A stretch of 64,000 nucleotides of DNA, taken from NCBI GenBank assembly GCA_025618425.1, contig CM046836.1, positions 19,436,278 to 19,500,277 on the forward strand, written 5' to 3'. Below are positions 23,717 through 35,096 of the stretch, one piece after another (positions within the stretch are counted from its first letter, which is position 1; the number at the start of each line of letters is the position of its first letter). The stretch is from Heliocidaris tuberculata. Lineage: Eukaryota; Echinodermata; Echinoidea; Camarodonta; Echinometridae. Made by a program: the position numbers and the translations under genes. The notes below the pieces were generated by a model. It was given only the letters and a program-made list of their open reading frames with translations, ran no database searches and was not told where the DNA came from.

Positions 23717-24361
23717 AATGCCCTTCAGGCTCTCACCACCCAAATTTTGTCATGAATTTCTACATTGTATACCTCCACTTCTGAACTGGCCTTTAGAATA
23801 ATTGGATGCTTCCCTCATATTACAAAAAAGCATTTGAAAAAGTGACATTTATATTTAAAAAGAAATTGAACCAATGAATGTAAAATGCAATAGTTTTGAT
23901 AAGAACATCATGGTACATAATAGGGCCAAGTCCATTTTAAAAAAAACCCTCTTTTGTGTTCTAGATGTTGCAAAACTCCCTATTGTAGAAATTTTTAAAG
24001 AGTTGAATATGATGGCCAGGTTTTCATCTGTTGCTTCTCTCCCAATTTCCACCTCAGCTATTTATTGTGGGATTTCCCTTAAAATAGTGCAAAGAGTTTT
24101 CCCCCTGGATGAATCACTGTTGGGGGTGTTTTTAGTGACATTCTGTCCAATTCAGTTTGTTGATTGCTGTGAGGAGAGAAATATGAGTGTGTCTCTTGTT
24201 ATCAGATATTACTCACTGAAGAATTTAGGAAAGGTTGAGGGGAACATAGAGCACTAACAGCCATTCATTACATCATCAGCAACCCCCCCCCCCCAAAAAG
24301 AAGTAGTAAAAAATATATTCCTCATTTTCATGGAGGCATAATAGTTCAGTGATACGGAGTG
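23717..24361. other. No gene recognised
   Basis: AT-rich; a 127-codon ORF at 23874-24257 has no recognisable domain and low-complexity hydrophobic content. A run of 11 C lies near 24284. Confidence 0.35.
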
Positions 24362-24490
24362 GAGCATGGTGGAACAGTGGTATAGATTCTCGTCACTGGG
24401 AGGTCTGTGGTTCAAAACCAAGTCAGTACGGTATACTGCCCTTTGGTATAAGGCATTAATTCTCAATTACCACTACCAAGTCCCTTGGCA
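24362..24490 (+). repeat. tRNA-derived SINE
   Basis: Contains a pol III A-box-like TGGAACAGTGG (24370-24380) and B-box-like GGTTCAAAACC (24409-24419) at tRNA spacing, with CACTGGGAGGTC between them. It is followed by the non-tRNA body CCCTTTGGTATAAGGC..TTAAT. The cloverleaf is degenerate, so this is a SINE, not a working tRNA gene. Confidence 0.6.
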
Positions 24491-25014
24491 GGCATGTGAA
24501 ATTTCCGCGTTTACGCGAATTTCCGCTTTTTAAAATCATTTTCTCACGTTTTTTTTTCACTTTCCGCGTTTTTTACTCTCTGGGTAATGAAAAACACAGT
24601 CTAGTCTCGTACCATGCTTTTTGTCAAAATATAAACGTATTTGGAGCTGCTCATTACGCGAGCAATTATTATTCATGTCTAAAAACGCCTGGTAATAGAG
24701 ACTATCCAATCCGGTATTCTGGTTTCACGCTGCAGTGCGTGGCGGCCTAGCAGTGCACTGCTAAGCAGCCGCGCTGGGCTAGCAATCGAGTGGCACGGGG
24801 AAGCTCTGGGGGCGATAGCCGGTCTCGCATGTATCGCGCGGCGTTGGTCAAGTTGCTTCAGCTGGTAGCTGTGTCTTCGAGTGGTACTTCGAGCGGGACT
24901 TTGAGTTCGTTTGGATAAATTTCTTCCGCGTTTCCAACACAGTTATGCACCATCTTGGTACTTGTTTTGAATTTTTTATTTACTGATGTGAACTTCACAA
25001 GAGGAAATTAAAAC
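24491..25014 (+). promoter_or_regulatory. CpG-rich promoter-like segment
   Basis: Rich in CpG (CCGCGTTTACGCG, CGCGCGGCG and others), in sharp contrast to the AT-rich surroundings, and directly upstream of a short ATG ORF at 25015. This could be a promoter of a host gene or of a transposon. No TATA or start site is certain. Confidence 0.35.
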
Positions 25015-25140
25015 ATGGCTTCTACTTCCAACTCCAAGGATCAAAATTATGTGGAGCGGGGCTCGCGTGATGATAAGGCATCAATTGACAAGAAAGACCC
25101 TCTCGTTAAAGAGATTAGTATTAGTAAACAAGAAAAGTAG
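25015..25140 (+). CDS. 41-codon ORF, possible first coding exon
   Basis: ATG in a fair context (AAACATGG), reading MASTSNSKDQNYVERG.., very hydrophilic and Ser/Lys/Asp-rich, then TAG at 25138. A GTAGGA at 25137 could be a splice donor just before the stop, so it may be the first exon of a longer gene whose remainder was not found. The protein is not recognised. It lies between a CpG-rich segment and a G/C palindromic repeat, so it may belong to a mobile element. Confidence 0.25.
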   Translation: MASTSNSKDQNYVERGSRDDKASIDKKDPLVKEISISKQEK

Positions 25141-25384
25141 GAAAAGCATATAGTCTGTGAGTACCATATTAAAAACTGAAGTAATTTTGAACTGTGAGTG
25201 TGAATGTTTGATACTTAATACAATAATATGTGTGTGTATTTGTGTTAGCGTGCAAATTTATTAGTGTGTCAATTATTTGTGTTTTTCAAGAAAAATATAA
25301 TTATTATAATTAATTATCTATCAAATCATAACACACCTACCCAGATACAGTTAATCCTAAGCCTGAATTTCCTCTCTTGGTATG

Positions 25385-25500
25385 CACCAGATTGCACAAT
25401 TTCAAGTTCAAAAACTGCAAAGCTCCCTACCGTGGGAGGGGGGTGACCCCCCTCCCACACCCTCCCCCGCTTGGTCGCTCCGCTCCCTCGCAATGTCACT
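25385..25500 (+). repeat. GC palindromic repeat (copy 1 of 2)
   Basis: Contains CACCAGATTGCACAATTT, CTCCCTACC, the palindrome GTGGGAGGGGGGT-GA-CCCCCCTCCCAC read in two parts, and GGTCGCTCCGCTCCCTCG. The reverse complement of this series occurs at 33000-33115, so it is a dispersed element end. Confidence 0.7.
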
Positions 25501-26961
25501 AATTTATTTTCCTCTTTTTTTTTCTTACCTCACTCACATGCCTGCTTGGATAGGACATATCGCTGTAGGTCCTCTGGTTGCTTTTCTACCAGCTACTTTC
25601 TTTATTAGCAGTCATATAAACTATACAATACTTAAACATAGCTTGTAAAACGTGAGAGATTTGGGGTCACATGGCTCGGAGCATGACATTCAAGGTACGA
25701 GGTCCCCTTCTTTGCCTGGGGAAGAGGCCGAGGGGGGTGTGTCATTCGCTGTTGATGACATCACCCCAAGAGTTCCCCCCAAATTGTATTTTATACCATC
25801 CTCTATCAACAGAAAAGTGTAATTTTTGTCAGGGTAGACATTTCAGTGGACTCTGTCATGCTTCCGTTGGCCTCCCTTTTGACAAAGAGTGCTGCGTGTC
25901 TAGTCATCTGATGGGGAAGATCAGTACAAGAGTTGGTCACTTGTAAAAGTGTCGCATGACTAAGAGACCTATATGATCCATTTGTGATTTCTGTTTTGAC
26001 CTCATATATCATTCTTTTCTAATTACCTTTGATCTTTATAATCATGCTTATTGATGTCTGGCAAAATGGAGAGCTGTGAGACAGTACTTAATAATCATGT
26101 TTATAATGATCACACTTCTTTCCTACATCTTTATTCAAATTTGTTTGCCATTGACTTTTTTTTATGAGGGAGGTGATCTGCAAAAGTATTATACCCTTGT
26201 CCACCTCTCTTCCCCCCCCCCCCCTCACGCTATATCCCTTACCTTAATCCCTTTCTATCTTACAGTCTCCCTTTCTTTCATCTTTCTGTTTCTTTGAACC
26301 ATGTCTGCAATACACTTTTTGTGACCCTTAATTTACATATGGATGTAAATCAGCAATGCCATACAGGAATAAAATATATTCAGATTACTATTTTGTGTTT
26401 CTTTAGGCACTATAATCATATGGTAGCCTCATGATCACACTCTATCTGGAACTTGTTAAAAACTATGATGCTTGAAATTAAATTTAGAAGTAAATAACAT
26501 TTTGCAAGCTGACAGGAAATGCTCATGAAGTCTGTTTACCAAGCATGCAGAGATACAATGATTAACATTCAGTATTGATTTTAAATCTTTATGACGGCAT
26601 TGAGTTACGTTCCAAAGTAAGTTTCTTTTAAGGTTTGCATACACTTTGTTGCTAATATTAAGCATGATGATTTAAACAAAAAAGGATATTGTTGATAGGG
26701 GCAACGATCCACAGTTAATTCAATTTGTGCCAGACAGATTCAATTTCCAGATAAATATGATGTAAGAAAAATGAGCAAAGATCAGTGCATTACGTGGATC
26801 CATTACTAAGATCAAGGTGTCCTTGACTTACCAATTTAACCTTCATCATTAGATTTTCAGAGACTGAATGTCTGAGAATTATTATTAGCACAGGGTTTGG
26901 ACTTGTCTGGTCTGTAACTTGGATATATATATATTCACAAAGCTGTCCATTCTGAATATTT
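25501..26961. other. No gene recognised
   Basis: AT-rich with a C run near 26212-26224. A 91-codon ORF at 25671-25946 shows a cysteine-rich stretch but no recognisable domain, and the DNA around it gives no splice support. Confidence 0.4.
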
Positions 26962-27280
26962 CAAGGTTTCAAGGTTTCTTTATTTTCCACATGTTTTTCA
27001 GTGTTTTACATATATACAAATTTATATTACATAATATCAAACAAAATTACGATAAGAAGTGTTTACATAAATGGAAAAAATTATTTTTAAAAATTTATAA
27101 AGAAAAACAAAAAATTAAGTACAGTAATTACATATAATAAACAATTATACTATCATAATTTCGGTGATATCAGGCATAGTAAAGAAACAAAAGTGGAGGA
27201 GTCTATTAAAAAGCACAGCTTGTATTTTATAGACCCCTTTGTGAGAAAAAGTATACTTACAAATGCTCTAAGTTTATGGA
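26962..27280 (-). mobile_element. 5'-truncated LINE 3' end with CCTTGAAA tail
   Basis: On the minus strand the segment ends GGAAAATAAAGAAA followed by two CCTTGAAA units. This short-tandem-repeat 3' end is of the CR1/L2 type. Only untranslated sequence remains. The inner boundary is a guess. Confidence 0.55.
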
Positions 27281-27706
27281 AATAATTACTAAATATATAT
27301 ATTTTTACACTATCCCACCCCCCCCCCCTTACACTACAAAACAGAATAATTGTGACAGTGGTATGTGTACAAATAAAATATATTGGAAATAATAACAGGC
27401 GATGACTTCAGTAGGAGAGAAGAAAGAGAGAGAGACAGACAGAGAGAGATGGAAGATGAAGGAACAGAGTCTTTGAAGTTTCTTTGGTTATCATATGCTA
27501 CTGTGTTTCTCTTTTGGTTAACTTGCACATTGTTGTTTTGTTTGTTTGTTTCTTGTTTTTTGCTTTCTGACCTATTTCTTTGTTTGGTGCAGATTGTTTC
27601 TACTTTTCTTAGTTGAGCAAGATGAATTTCCTACTCTCTCGATCTGCCTCAACATTTAATCCCTGTCCTGCACCCTACCATCTCTGTCTTGTGGCTCTCC
27701 CACTCT

Positions 27707-27708
27707 CC

Positions 27709-27764
<56 letters not shown>

Positions 27765-28010
27765 TCTCTTTTCTCTCTCTCTTTTGCTCTCCCTCTCTTG
27801 CTCTCTCTCTCTCTGTGCCTTTCCTTCTTCTCTTCCTATCTTTCTTCTGCTCTCTTTCTCCCTCTCACTCACTCTCTTTCTCTCTCTAACTCACTCTCTT
27901 TCTCTAACTCACTCTCTGTGCCTTTCCCCTTATATTCCTATCTTCCTTTTGCTCTTTCTCTCTCTCCCCCTCCCTCCCTTCCTCCCTCCCTCCCTCCCTT
28001 CCCTACACTA
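27707..28010. repeat. Long pyrimidine tract (C-run plus CT-rich)
   Basis: About 300 bp almost wholly C and T on the plus strand, with (CT)n, CTCTTTCTC and (CCCT)n segments. ORFs on either strand here (poly-Ser/Leu, or Arg/Glu) are compositional artefacts. Confidence 0.95.
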
Positions 28011-28468
28011 TCCTAGGTAGATGTAAACATGCCCATTGCCCATCTTTTCTGGTAGCAAAGACAAAGGAAAGAGAGATGTGGAGTGGTATGGTGTATTAGA
28101 CGTACCAGTACAGGTACAACAACATGTAGTCCTTGTGCCACCTGAAAGACTTGCAACCAATAGGTCAAAACTGTATGGGCATGTTAACAGTGACCCTTGG
28201 ATCAAAAGTCTTCACCCCAGGTCTAAACTAGATCTATTTTTACTTTGTCTCTACATGTGGGTGCCTCATATTTGATGTTAACACAAAAATGGACTAGGAA
28301 AACAAAAGTGAATGAAACGGAAAGAACTGAAAGAGAATTGCTGGTGCCGAAGACAACTAATTAAATATTATTTCTGTGCTATACATGCATGCATAATTTC
28401 TCAGGGGACACACATATTGAGGTGGTGGCCTATTTTTGTTACCAGCTGATGTTGACAATCCTATAACT

Positions 28469-28968
28469 NNNNNNNNNNNNNNNNNNNNNNNNNNNNNNNN
28501 NNNNNNNNNNNNNNNNNNNNNNNNNNNNNNNNNNNNNNNNNNNNNNNNNNNNNNNNNNNNNNNNNNNNNNNNNNNNNNNNNNNNNNNNNNNNNNNNNNNN
28601 NNNNNNNNNNNNNNNNNNNNNNNNNNNNNNNNNNNNNNNNNNNNNNNNNNNNNNNNNNNNNNNNNNNNNNNNNNNNNNNNNNNNNNNNNNNNNNNNNNNN
28701 NNNNNNNNNNNNNNNNNNNNNNNNNNNNNNNNNNNNNNNNNNNNNNNNNNNNNNNNNNNNNNNNNNNNNNNNNNNNNNNNNNNNNNNNNNNNNNNNNNNN
28801 NNNNNNNNNNNNNNNNNNNNNNNNNNNNNNNNNNNNNNNNNNNNNNNNNNNNNNNNNNNNNNNNNNNNNNNNNNNNNNNNNNNNNNNNNNNNNNNNNNNN
28901 NNNNNNNNNNNNNNNNNNNNNNNNNNNNNNNNNNNNNNNNNNNNNNNNNNNNNNNNNNNNNNNNNNNN
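28469..28968. other. Assembly gap, 500 N
   Basis: Exactly 500 ambiguous bases, a round number typical of a scaffold gap of estimated or default size. The right edge abuts a LINE 3' end, suggesting the gap arose in repeat sequence. Confidence 0.99.
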
Positions 28969-29340
28969 GAAAGAAAATTTGTTCTGATTACACTATTTTG
29001 GTAAATGATCTAATGTATATTGTTTGCCAATCATAAGTTTCTTGTCAACCTTTGCACATTTTTGCTAATAACCTTCATGAAATTGAGTAACATACAGTAA
29101 GATAAAATAAAACTGAATACTGGTTTTTACCCGGAAATCTATTTTTCAAAGCAATTTCCTTTTCTGTTTGTCAAAATGAAATATTGAAATTCTTTAATAC
29201 CACCTGCGATTGTTGTAATTACCAGTTATTTCCTCATTTTTGATATTATATTTTATATGTTGACTTTGAATATATCGCAATTCATCCATTTGGCTGTGAC
29301 AATACCATTAAATGAACCTTGAATTGAATTTAATTGAACA
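28969..29340 (+). mobile_element. LINE 3' end next to the gap
   Basis: Reads as a CR1/L2-like 3' UTR ending TGACAATACCATTAAATGAA then CCTTGAATTGAATTTAATTGAA-type repeats at about 29300-29340. Any coding part would lie in the gap. Confidence 0.5.
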
Positions 29341-30060
29341 TCGAGTACGTCATCTCTCGCAATCAAATGTGTGCGACACCACAGGAGCACCTACCCCTCT
29401 CCTCCTCACCCCCTCAATTGCCCGTAGATTTTTGACAGTACTATCCTCTATTTTTAACGACAAAGTCACTCCAGAATTCGATAACAATAACATTGACTTT
29501 AACCCGCTGATTAATAAATTCTTTGACTCTCGTAAGGTTAATACAGGAGCCGCCCGATTCCCGTAGTCCTTGGGTTGAAGTAGTAATACAGTTTGCATAA
29601 TCGATAAAAGACGTCGTTGAAATGAATGAGATATGGTGTCTATACAACATGCATTATTTAACCTCATATAGCCTGTAAGGATATCTGCAGACAGGATATG
29701 TGTATCTTCTATTATATTCTTATAGAAGACAAGTTAGAGAGCTTATAGATTTAACTTATAAGATGGCATAGTTTTATTGAGGTACTGTGCTGTGTTGAAA
29801 AGACTCGAGGGAAAATACATTCGCCATAGGTATAACATGTGAAAAGATGTCACATATTTTCTTGACATTTCATATCTTACTCTATCTTTTTTAAGCCTGT
29901 TTTTTGCCCGAGAGAAAGGATGGATAGTTCAAAAAACATTTGGCCTTCCAGCTGCCATAGGTTAACACATGAAAACAGGGATTTTGAAATGATTTTAATT
30001 CCCTTAGTATTTATTTGAAATTATGAAAAATGTGATTTACATGAAATTTTAAGCTCTGAA
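29341..30060. other. No gene recognised
   Basis: An 84-codon plus-strand ORF (29312-29566) and its antisense partner show no domain. No splice sites of note. Confidence 0.4.
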
Positions 30061-30069
30061 AGAGTATAA

Positions 30070-30290
30070 TTAAGGCTCGATAAGTCCGATAGACCCCGCA
30101 TAAATAAACGGGAATATGCATGCTTTCGACCAACAAAAAAAGTTGTCGTATTACACACGTTCAACCGTATGTTGTTATTGATGACGTAAGGTGGGCGTGT
30201 ACATAGGCGTGTAGTATCGATCACGTGAGATCCACATCCAATGAGCAGACAACGTAGCTCCGCCCGAAGGCAAGCCCAGCCGGTAAGAAG
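30070..30290. promoter_or_regulatory. Promoter-like cluster of motifs
   Basis: Within about 220 bp: TGACGTAA (CRE-like, about 30180), CACGTG (E-box, about 30221), CCAAT (about 30237) and a CCGCCC GC-box (about 30260), with raised CpG. No exon could be attached, so this is only a candidate. Confidence 0.3.
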
Positions 30291-30666
30291 AAACTCTAAT
30301 TATATTATTCCAGTTCACTATTATATTTCTAACGGACCAGAGGCAAAATTCAATGTGTAAAATTGATAAATTCATATAATCAATGTTCTATCACCGAATT
30401 ACGCCTAGCCAAAGGACTGATGTTCGATCATGCAAGCAGAATAGCTGAGCTGAATAGTGATCGACAAGGTGTCTAGCTAGGCTAGAGTTCCCCTCTGCAA
30501 TCCCGATCGAGGTGGTGCGTTGCCGATGGAACTCTGTCTGCTTGCCTCAAACTTGGCTCATTAAAGTTTTTTACTTGCTGATCGCCGTTTAGTTTGGCTT
30601 CAGCCAACGAGACCGACAGCTCCGAGAGACCGACAATGTAGTGGGAGGGGCTTTCTGAACGGATGC

Positions 30667-30995
30667 GGGCTAACTCGGCGCTACGGCGAACTCGGCCTTG
30701 TATTGGCGGAAAATCGCCGCGGAGTGAGCCCAGAGAGTTGAAGTGATCGCAAACACTTTTTAGTGTGTTGAATTTCGCATTTAATTACACATTTCAAAAC
30801 ACCTAAATTCAAATTATTTGATATCAGTCTGTAAAATGATTAGCAGAGAAGTGATGTTGACAATTACAAGAAGTAAAATTATGCAAAACATGAAATTTAA
30901 GGCTAAAAAGGGGTACGGTGCGTAGCATGGACTTCAACTCTTGAAACATATAGTCACCGCGCAGTGCCGAGTTCGCCCTAGTGCCGAGTTAGCCC
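30667..30995. mobile_element. MITE with GGGCTAACTCGGC ends
   Basis: 329 bp. The left end GGGCTAACTCGGCGCTACGG and the following CGAACTCGGC pair with a right end reading GCCGAGTTCGCCCTAGTGCC then GAGTTAGCCC: a ~30-bp TIR with two mismatches. The interior is AT-rich and non-coding. Confidence 0.8.
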
Positions 30996-31045
30996 GACCC
31001 CTTCTGAACCCTACGATAGATATGAGTCTGACACTGACAGTCCAT

Positions 31046-31718
31046 GACAGGGGCGAATACAGACGTAGTAAAGGGGGGGGGGGCGCCACACAAATGCAGG
31101 GCTGTCAACTTCGGGGGAACTGCTTGGAGGGAGATTCGTATTTTTCTTTTCTCGCCAGCCCCCCAAAAGTCGCTGAGTGGGGGGGGGGGGGGGATCAGAT
31201 TTTATGGGATCCAGTATTCCCTCATAATTCTCTGACAAGCAAAAAATAAAAAATAAATAATAAATAATAAGTTATCAGTTCTAAAAGGGGGCAAAATAAA
31301 AAAAGGGGCACAATGATGTATAAGTTTCTTTCAAAAGAGGAGGGGCACGGCCAGGATTTCGCTCCCCTAAATCCTCCACCGCTCCATGAGACTGTCACAT
31401 CAGTCTTGCGGGTGGGCCTTTTTACAAGTTTTCTCGGAGGGTTAATAAACCGACATTGTCAGCCTCATGGGCCCCCAAACTAATGGTGCTCGATCCGGTT
31501 TTATTAACGTTTTAGGCAAGAGCCCACGTATGCCTGAGAATGTAATTCCTATTCCTGGGGCGGATCCAGGATTTTGTAAAAGAGGGGGCACAGAGCCGAA
31601 AAAGTTCGCAATTAAGGAGGCAATTCTTTTTTATTGTGTACTTAAGGTATACCAGTTGGGTTTAAAACAGGGGGCCGCGGCCGATTCGCCTCCCCCCCCC
31701 CCCGGATCCAGCCCTGTT
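31046..31718. mobile_element. Cluster of GGCGGATCC-family MITE fragments
   Basis: Contains CAGGGGCGAATACAG near 31049, a reverse copy of the CTGAGCGACTTTTGG / TGCTTGTCAGAGAATTATG repeat (31150-31245), and GGGGCGGATCCAGGATTTTG (about 31557) with GGATCCAGCCCTG at about 31703-31716. Poly-G and poly-C runs interrupt it. Probably nested insertions of one family. Confidence 0.6.
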
Positions 31719-32189
31719 ATTCTGTCATGGATGTGAAGAATGGGATTGCATAGAGTTGGTGGTCTATCTCATTAAATGTAGAGGTTGAAGAAAAAAAACA
31801 AGAGAAAATTATTTTGTCCTCATTTCTATTGGAGTCATTTCTACAGATTGGTTGTAAGAGAGAATAAGAGAATAAGAGAGTATGAGAAAATGAAAGCCTG
31901 TGAGAGGGGAGGGAAGGGACAGAGAGAGACAAAGAAAGCTGGGGGCGGGCAAGACAGAATAGGACTGGTAATAAATGAATTATATCGTCAGCTGCTATTG
32001 TTGGTTACTAGTTAATTCAATTCAAAATACGGAGGCATTTTCCCCTTTTTCATCTTACAATTGGTAGCCATTAGGCCCTATTGCGCTGGTGAGGGCTTCG
32101 GAGCAAGCCCCTATACTGTTTTCTTCGTCTGCCGTCTCAAACTGCTACAGTAGAATATTACAAATAACTCACCGTCAGTTATTCATATT

Positions 32190-32475
32190 GGTGGCGTATC
32201 CAGGAATGCAGAAGGAGGGGAGGGGGCTCACGCCTGATGAAAAAAAAAATCAGATGCCTTCTATTCTGAATTTTCGGACAAGCAAGGGGGGGGGGAAGTT
32301 GTCACATTTTTGATGTTCCTTCTGTGTCGGGGGGGGGGGGGGAGGGGACACACATTTCCTTTCATTCGATGTGTAACAAAGAAATGTCAGATTTGGTTTT
32401 GGCTGGCACGTAGTAGGGGCCATGCATTCATGGATACACCACCAATAAAAATACGAGAATCTTGGATACGCCACT
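32190..32475. mobile_element. MITE with GTGGCGTATCCA ends
   Basis: Starts GTGGCGTATCCAGGAATGC and ends TTGGATACGCCACTC, an inverted repeat of about 12 bp related to the GGCGGATCC family. Two G runs of 10-13 lie inside. Non-coding. Confidence 0.6.
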
Positions 32476-32999
32476 CTTAATTAATCTTCATATTTATATA
32501 AGGAATAAATTGCTCGCACGCAATCTCCTTTTAATAAAGCCTTTTCTGTCTTGACTTTTAAGAGAATAAGGCCAATAAATTTACATTATAGGTCTATAAT
32601 CCCTTTAATTTGCAATAATCATGATATAAAATGAAAAATTCTTATTTAGAAAAAATGAAGATAGCATTTTTTTAAATAACTTTTTATAGTTGATTCCTAT
32701 CTCTTTTGGGACATACATGTACGTTTGTATTTGAAGGGACAATATCAAGATTATGCCCTTTACGGCTTTACCAAAAGCGATGTACTCACACACAAAAAAG
32801 GAAAAAATAAAGAAAATAACAAATACAAACATCTTGACGAAGAATATAACCTTTCCCTCTGGGCCGATCGACATGTACCACAATATATGCGCGTGCTTTT
32901 TTTCGGAACTGAGCACTCTTCGTATTTATACTCTTTGGTCATGGCCATCAGAGATGCAAAGGTCAGAGACCAGCTAGCAGTGAGATTTTCCGTGCGTCA

Positions 33000-33115
33000 G
33001 CGTGGTGGAGTCGAGGGAGCGAAGCGACGGAGCGACGGGGGTGGGAGGGGTGTCCACCCTCCCACGGTAGGGAGCTTTAACATTTTTAAGCTCTAAATCT
33101 TGCGATCTGGTGCAT
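33000..33115 (-). repeat. GC palindromic repeat (copy 2 of 2)
   Basis: Reverse complement of the 25385-25500 series: CGAGGGAGCGAAGCGACGGA, GTGGGAGGGGTGT-CCACCCTCCCAC, GGTAGGGAGCTTT and ATCTGGTGCA. Confidence 0.7.
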
Positions 33116-33369
33116 AATAAAGTGACTATTTTAGCTTAGAGTAAGGGAGAGGGAGAGAATTCGGCCACTTAAGACAAAATCCTATTTTTTGGACTCTTTA
33201 TTTCATATTTATTTTCACGTTTTACTCAAATCATGAAAGCCAATGATTTATTGTTACTATTTTAACAACAACAACAAAAAAAAATCCCCGAAAAAAATCA
33301 ACAATTGCCATAGCAATATTCATTTTCTTTTCCGCTGTCCTTGTCGGAGGCAGTTTTCGGCCTAGCAGG

Positions 33370-33620
33370 TGAATTTTCATCCGCATGTACAAAGTCGATG
33401 GGGGGCGCGTGCGCGCCCCGTGCGTTCGCCCGCTGATCAAAAATCCCAGCAGCCCGAGCCTGCGTCCCATCTCGCAGCTCGATCCGGCGTGAGATCCGGC
33501 CGAATTTTACTGCGATATCAGAAACTGAAATCTCAAGACCGACTATCTCTGACTGCATGTAACGTGCGATTGGACACTTTTGAGCTTGCGACATACGAAA
33601 ACCCCGATCTAAATGAAAAT
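33370..33620. other. CpG-rich island with overlapping ORFs
   Basis: Very CpG-rich (GGGGCGCGTGCGCGCCCCG and similar). Both strands carry ORFs of 100-124 codons (33369-33674 plus, 33298-33672 minus), but neither shows a domain, as expected when GC-rich DNA lacks stop codons. It may be an unmethylated promoter or first exon. Confidence 0.3.
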
Positions 33621-33710
33621 TTCTTGAAATACAGTTCACTTTTTGGAATCCATTTTCCTTACGGACACGCATAAGCTGCGAATTTTCAGATTAGGGTAGT
33701 GGACCGCCGA

Positions 33711-33776
33711 TTAAAATGTGCTATTTATGGATTATGGCACTATTACGGCTAGGCGGCAGTCGTCCAGGCTAACTCG

Positions 33777-33812
<36 letters not shown>

Positions 33813-33828
33813 TATCCAGGCTGACTCG

Positions 33829-33869
<41 letters not shown>

Positions 33870-33946
33870 TTTGCGAGTCAGCCTGGCCGCGCGACTGCCG
33901 CCTAGCCGTAATAGTGTCATAATCCATAAATATCACATTTTAATAT
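33711..33946. mobile_element. Hairpin MITE with AT dinucleotide core
   Basis: Arms TTAAAATGTG..TATTTATGGATTATG..CACTATTACGGCTAGGC and their reverse complement pair over about 70-80 bp each side of an (AT)n core, and CCAGGCT(A/G)ACTCGCAAATA occurs three times. The whole unit is about 235 bp and almost entirely self-complementary. Non-coding. Confidence 0.85.
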
Positions 33947-34044
33947 ATATATTGCGATTGCGGTCTGCACCGCAGATAATGTTGGTCGAAAAATGACCAA
34001 CTTTTGGTCTACAAAACTTTGATCAAATATTGGGCAAAGTGGTT

Positions 34045-34330
34045 ACCCAACATAGTTGGGCAAATATTTTTTACCAATTATTGGTCAAGATGTGATGAAA
34101 CTGTTGGTCCTTTTAACACTTTACTGGTTCACATGTTGGTTAATCTTCCGCTAAACTGTGCAAAATATTTGCCCAACATCGTTGGGCAAATAATTTTCAC
34201 TAACTACTGAGCAATATTTTATGAAACTGTTGGGCAAAATAATCAATAAATATTTGCCCAACTTCATTGGGCTAAATATTTTCACTAATTATGGGGCAAA
34301 ATTTGACGAACTGGCGGACATTTTAATGTT
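34045..34330. repeat. Three diverged units with GCCCAAC-GTTGGGC palindromes
   Basis: Each unit contains (G/A)CCCAACnTnnTTGGGC, AAATA.TTTT, CA(C)TAA(T)TA and ATGAAACTGTTGG-like blocks. Units start at about 34045, 34171 and 34256. Spacing is irregular, so deletions have occurred. Confidence 0.65.
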
Positions 34331-34453
34331 TAAATTGACCACTTGTTGGCTTTCTTTATATAAAAATAGAACAGGGTCCATATCCTTGTTCCACGTTGTC
34401 CAACTACCAACAAACGATCAAAATATTTACCATAAGATAAGCACTTGAATGAA

Positions 34454-34456
<3 letters not shown>

Positions 34457-34486
<30 letters not shown>
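34457..34486. repeat. (CA)n microsatellite
   Basis: About 15 CA dinucleotides. Confidence 0.95.
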
Positions 34487-34488
<2 letters not shown>

Positions 34489-35096
34489 ATGTATCAAAAT
34501 CAGTTCGAATTTCAACTGTAACATTTATTTCATTCTACATCTACACTCCAATTAATCAATTAATTAAAATTCTGTATTCAAATACTGGTATTTTGGTCTC
34601 ACTGAACTGGCTGTTCTCAAAACGGCTTTAAAACCAGATTTAAAATTGAAAAAAGTTCAATTCAAATTTCATAGTCAGACACTTTTAGCCTATTGTAAAG
34701 GCTATATCATCATACCGTCAAAAGATCTAATTACATATTTTATGATGCTGAGATAGTGAATTTGCGTTCAAATTTCTAGTAGTTATGGATCCCTGAAGTT
34801 GCCAAGCAGACATTTGCAAATTCCAATTAATAAGAATTCTGTATTCAAATATAACGACTTTGGTTACATGTCGTTTTTCCGAAGGTTCGTATTTCTGAAA
34901 GTTCGCATTTCCGAAGGAAGAGGAAATGAAAGAAGGAAAAAAAACAAAGAGTAACTTAAGGAAAGAAAGAAAAAGAAGAAAAAGAAGAAGACAGAAGGGA
35001 AACAAAGAATATCATAAGGAAGATAGAAAGAGGAAATGATTCCTCTTGGGCGGCCGATTCTCCCCTATGTGGATCCGCCACTGGTTACATAATACA

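Noticed and set aside
24362..24440. Functional tRNA gene
   Set aside because: A- and B-box-like sequences exist but the acceptor and anticodon stems do not pair, and a non-tRNA body follows; better called a SINE.
25671..25946. 91-codon ORF with a CxxC-like stretch
   Set aside because: Cysteines do not form a recognisable zinc-finger spacing and there is no splice or neighbour support.
27613..28020. Pro/Ser/Leu-rich ORF and its Arg/Glu-rich antisense
   Set aside because: Pyrimidine-tract artefacts.
28436..28987. 183-codon ORF across the N gap
   Set aside because: Nearly all of it is unknown bases; the open frame is meaningless.
33298..33674. Opposing 101- and 124-codon ORFs
   Set aside because: Open on both strands because of high GC; neither resembles a known protein.
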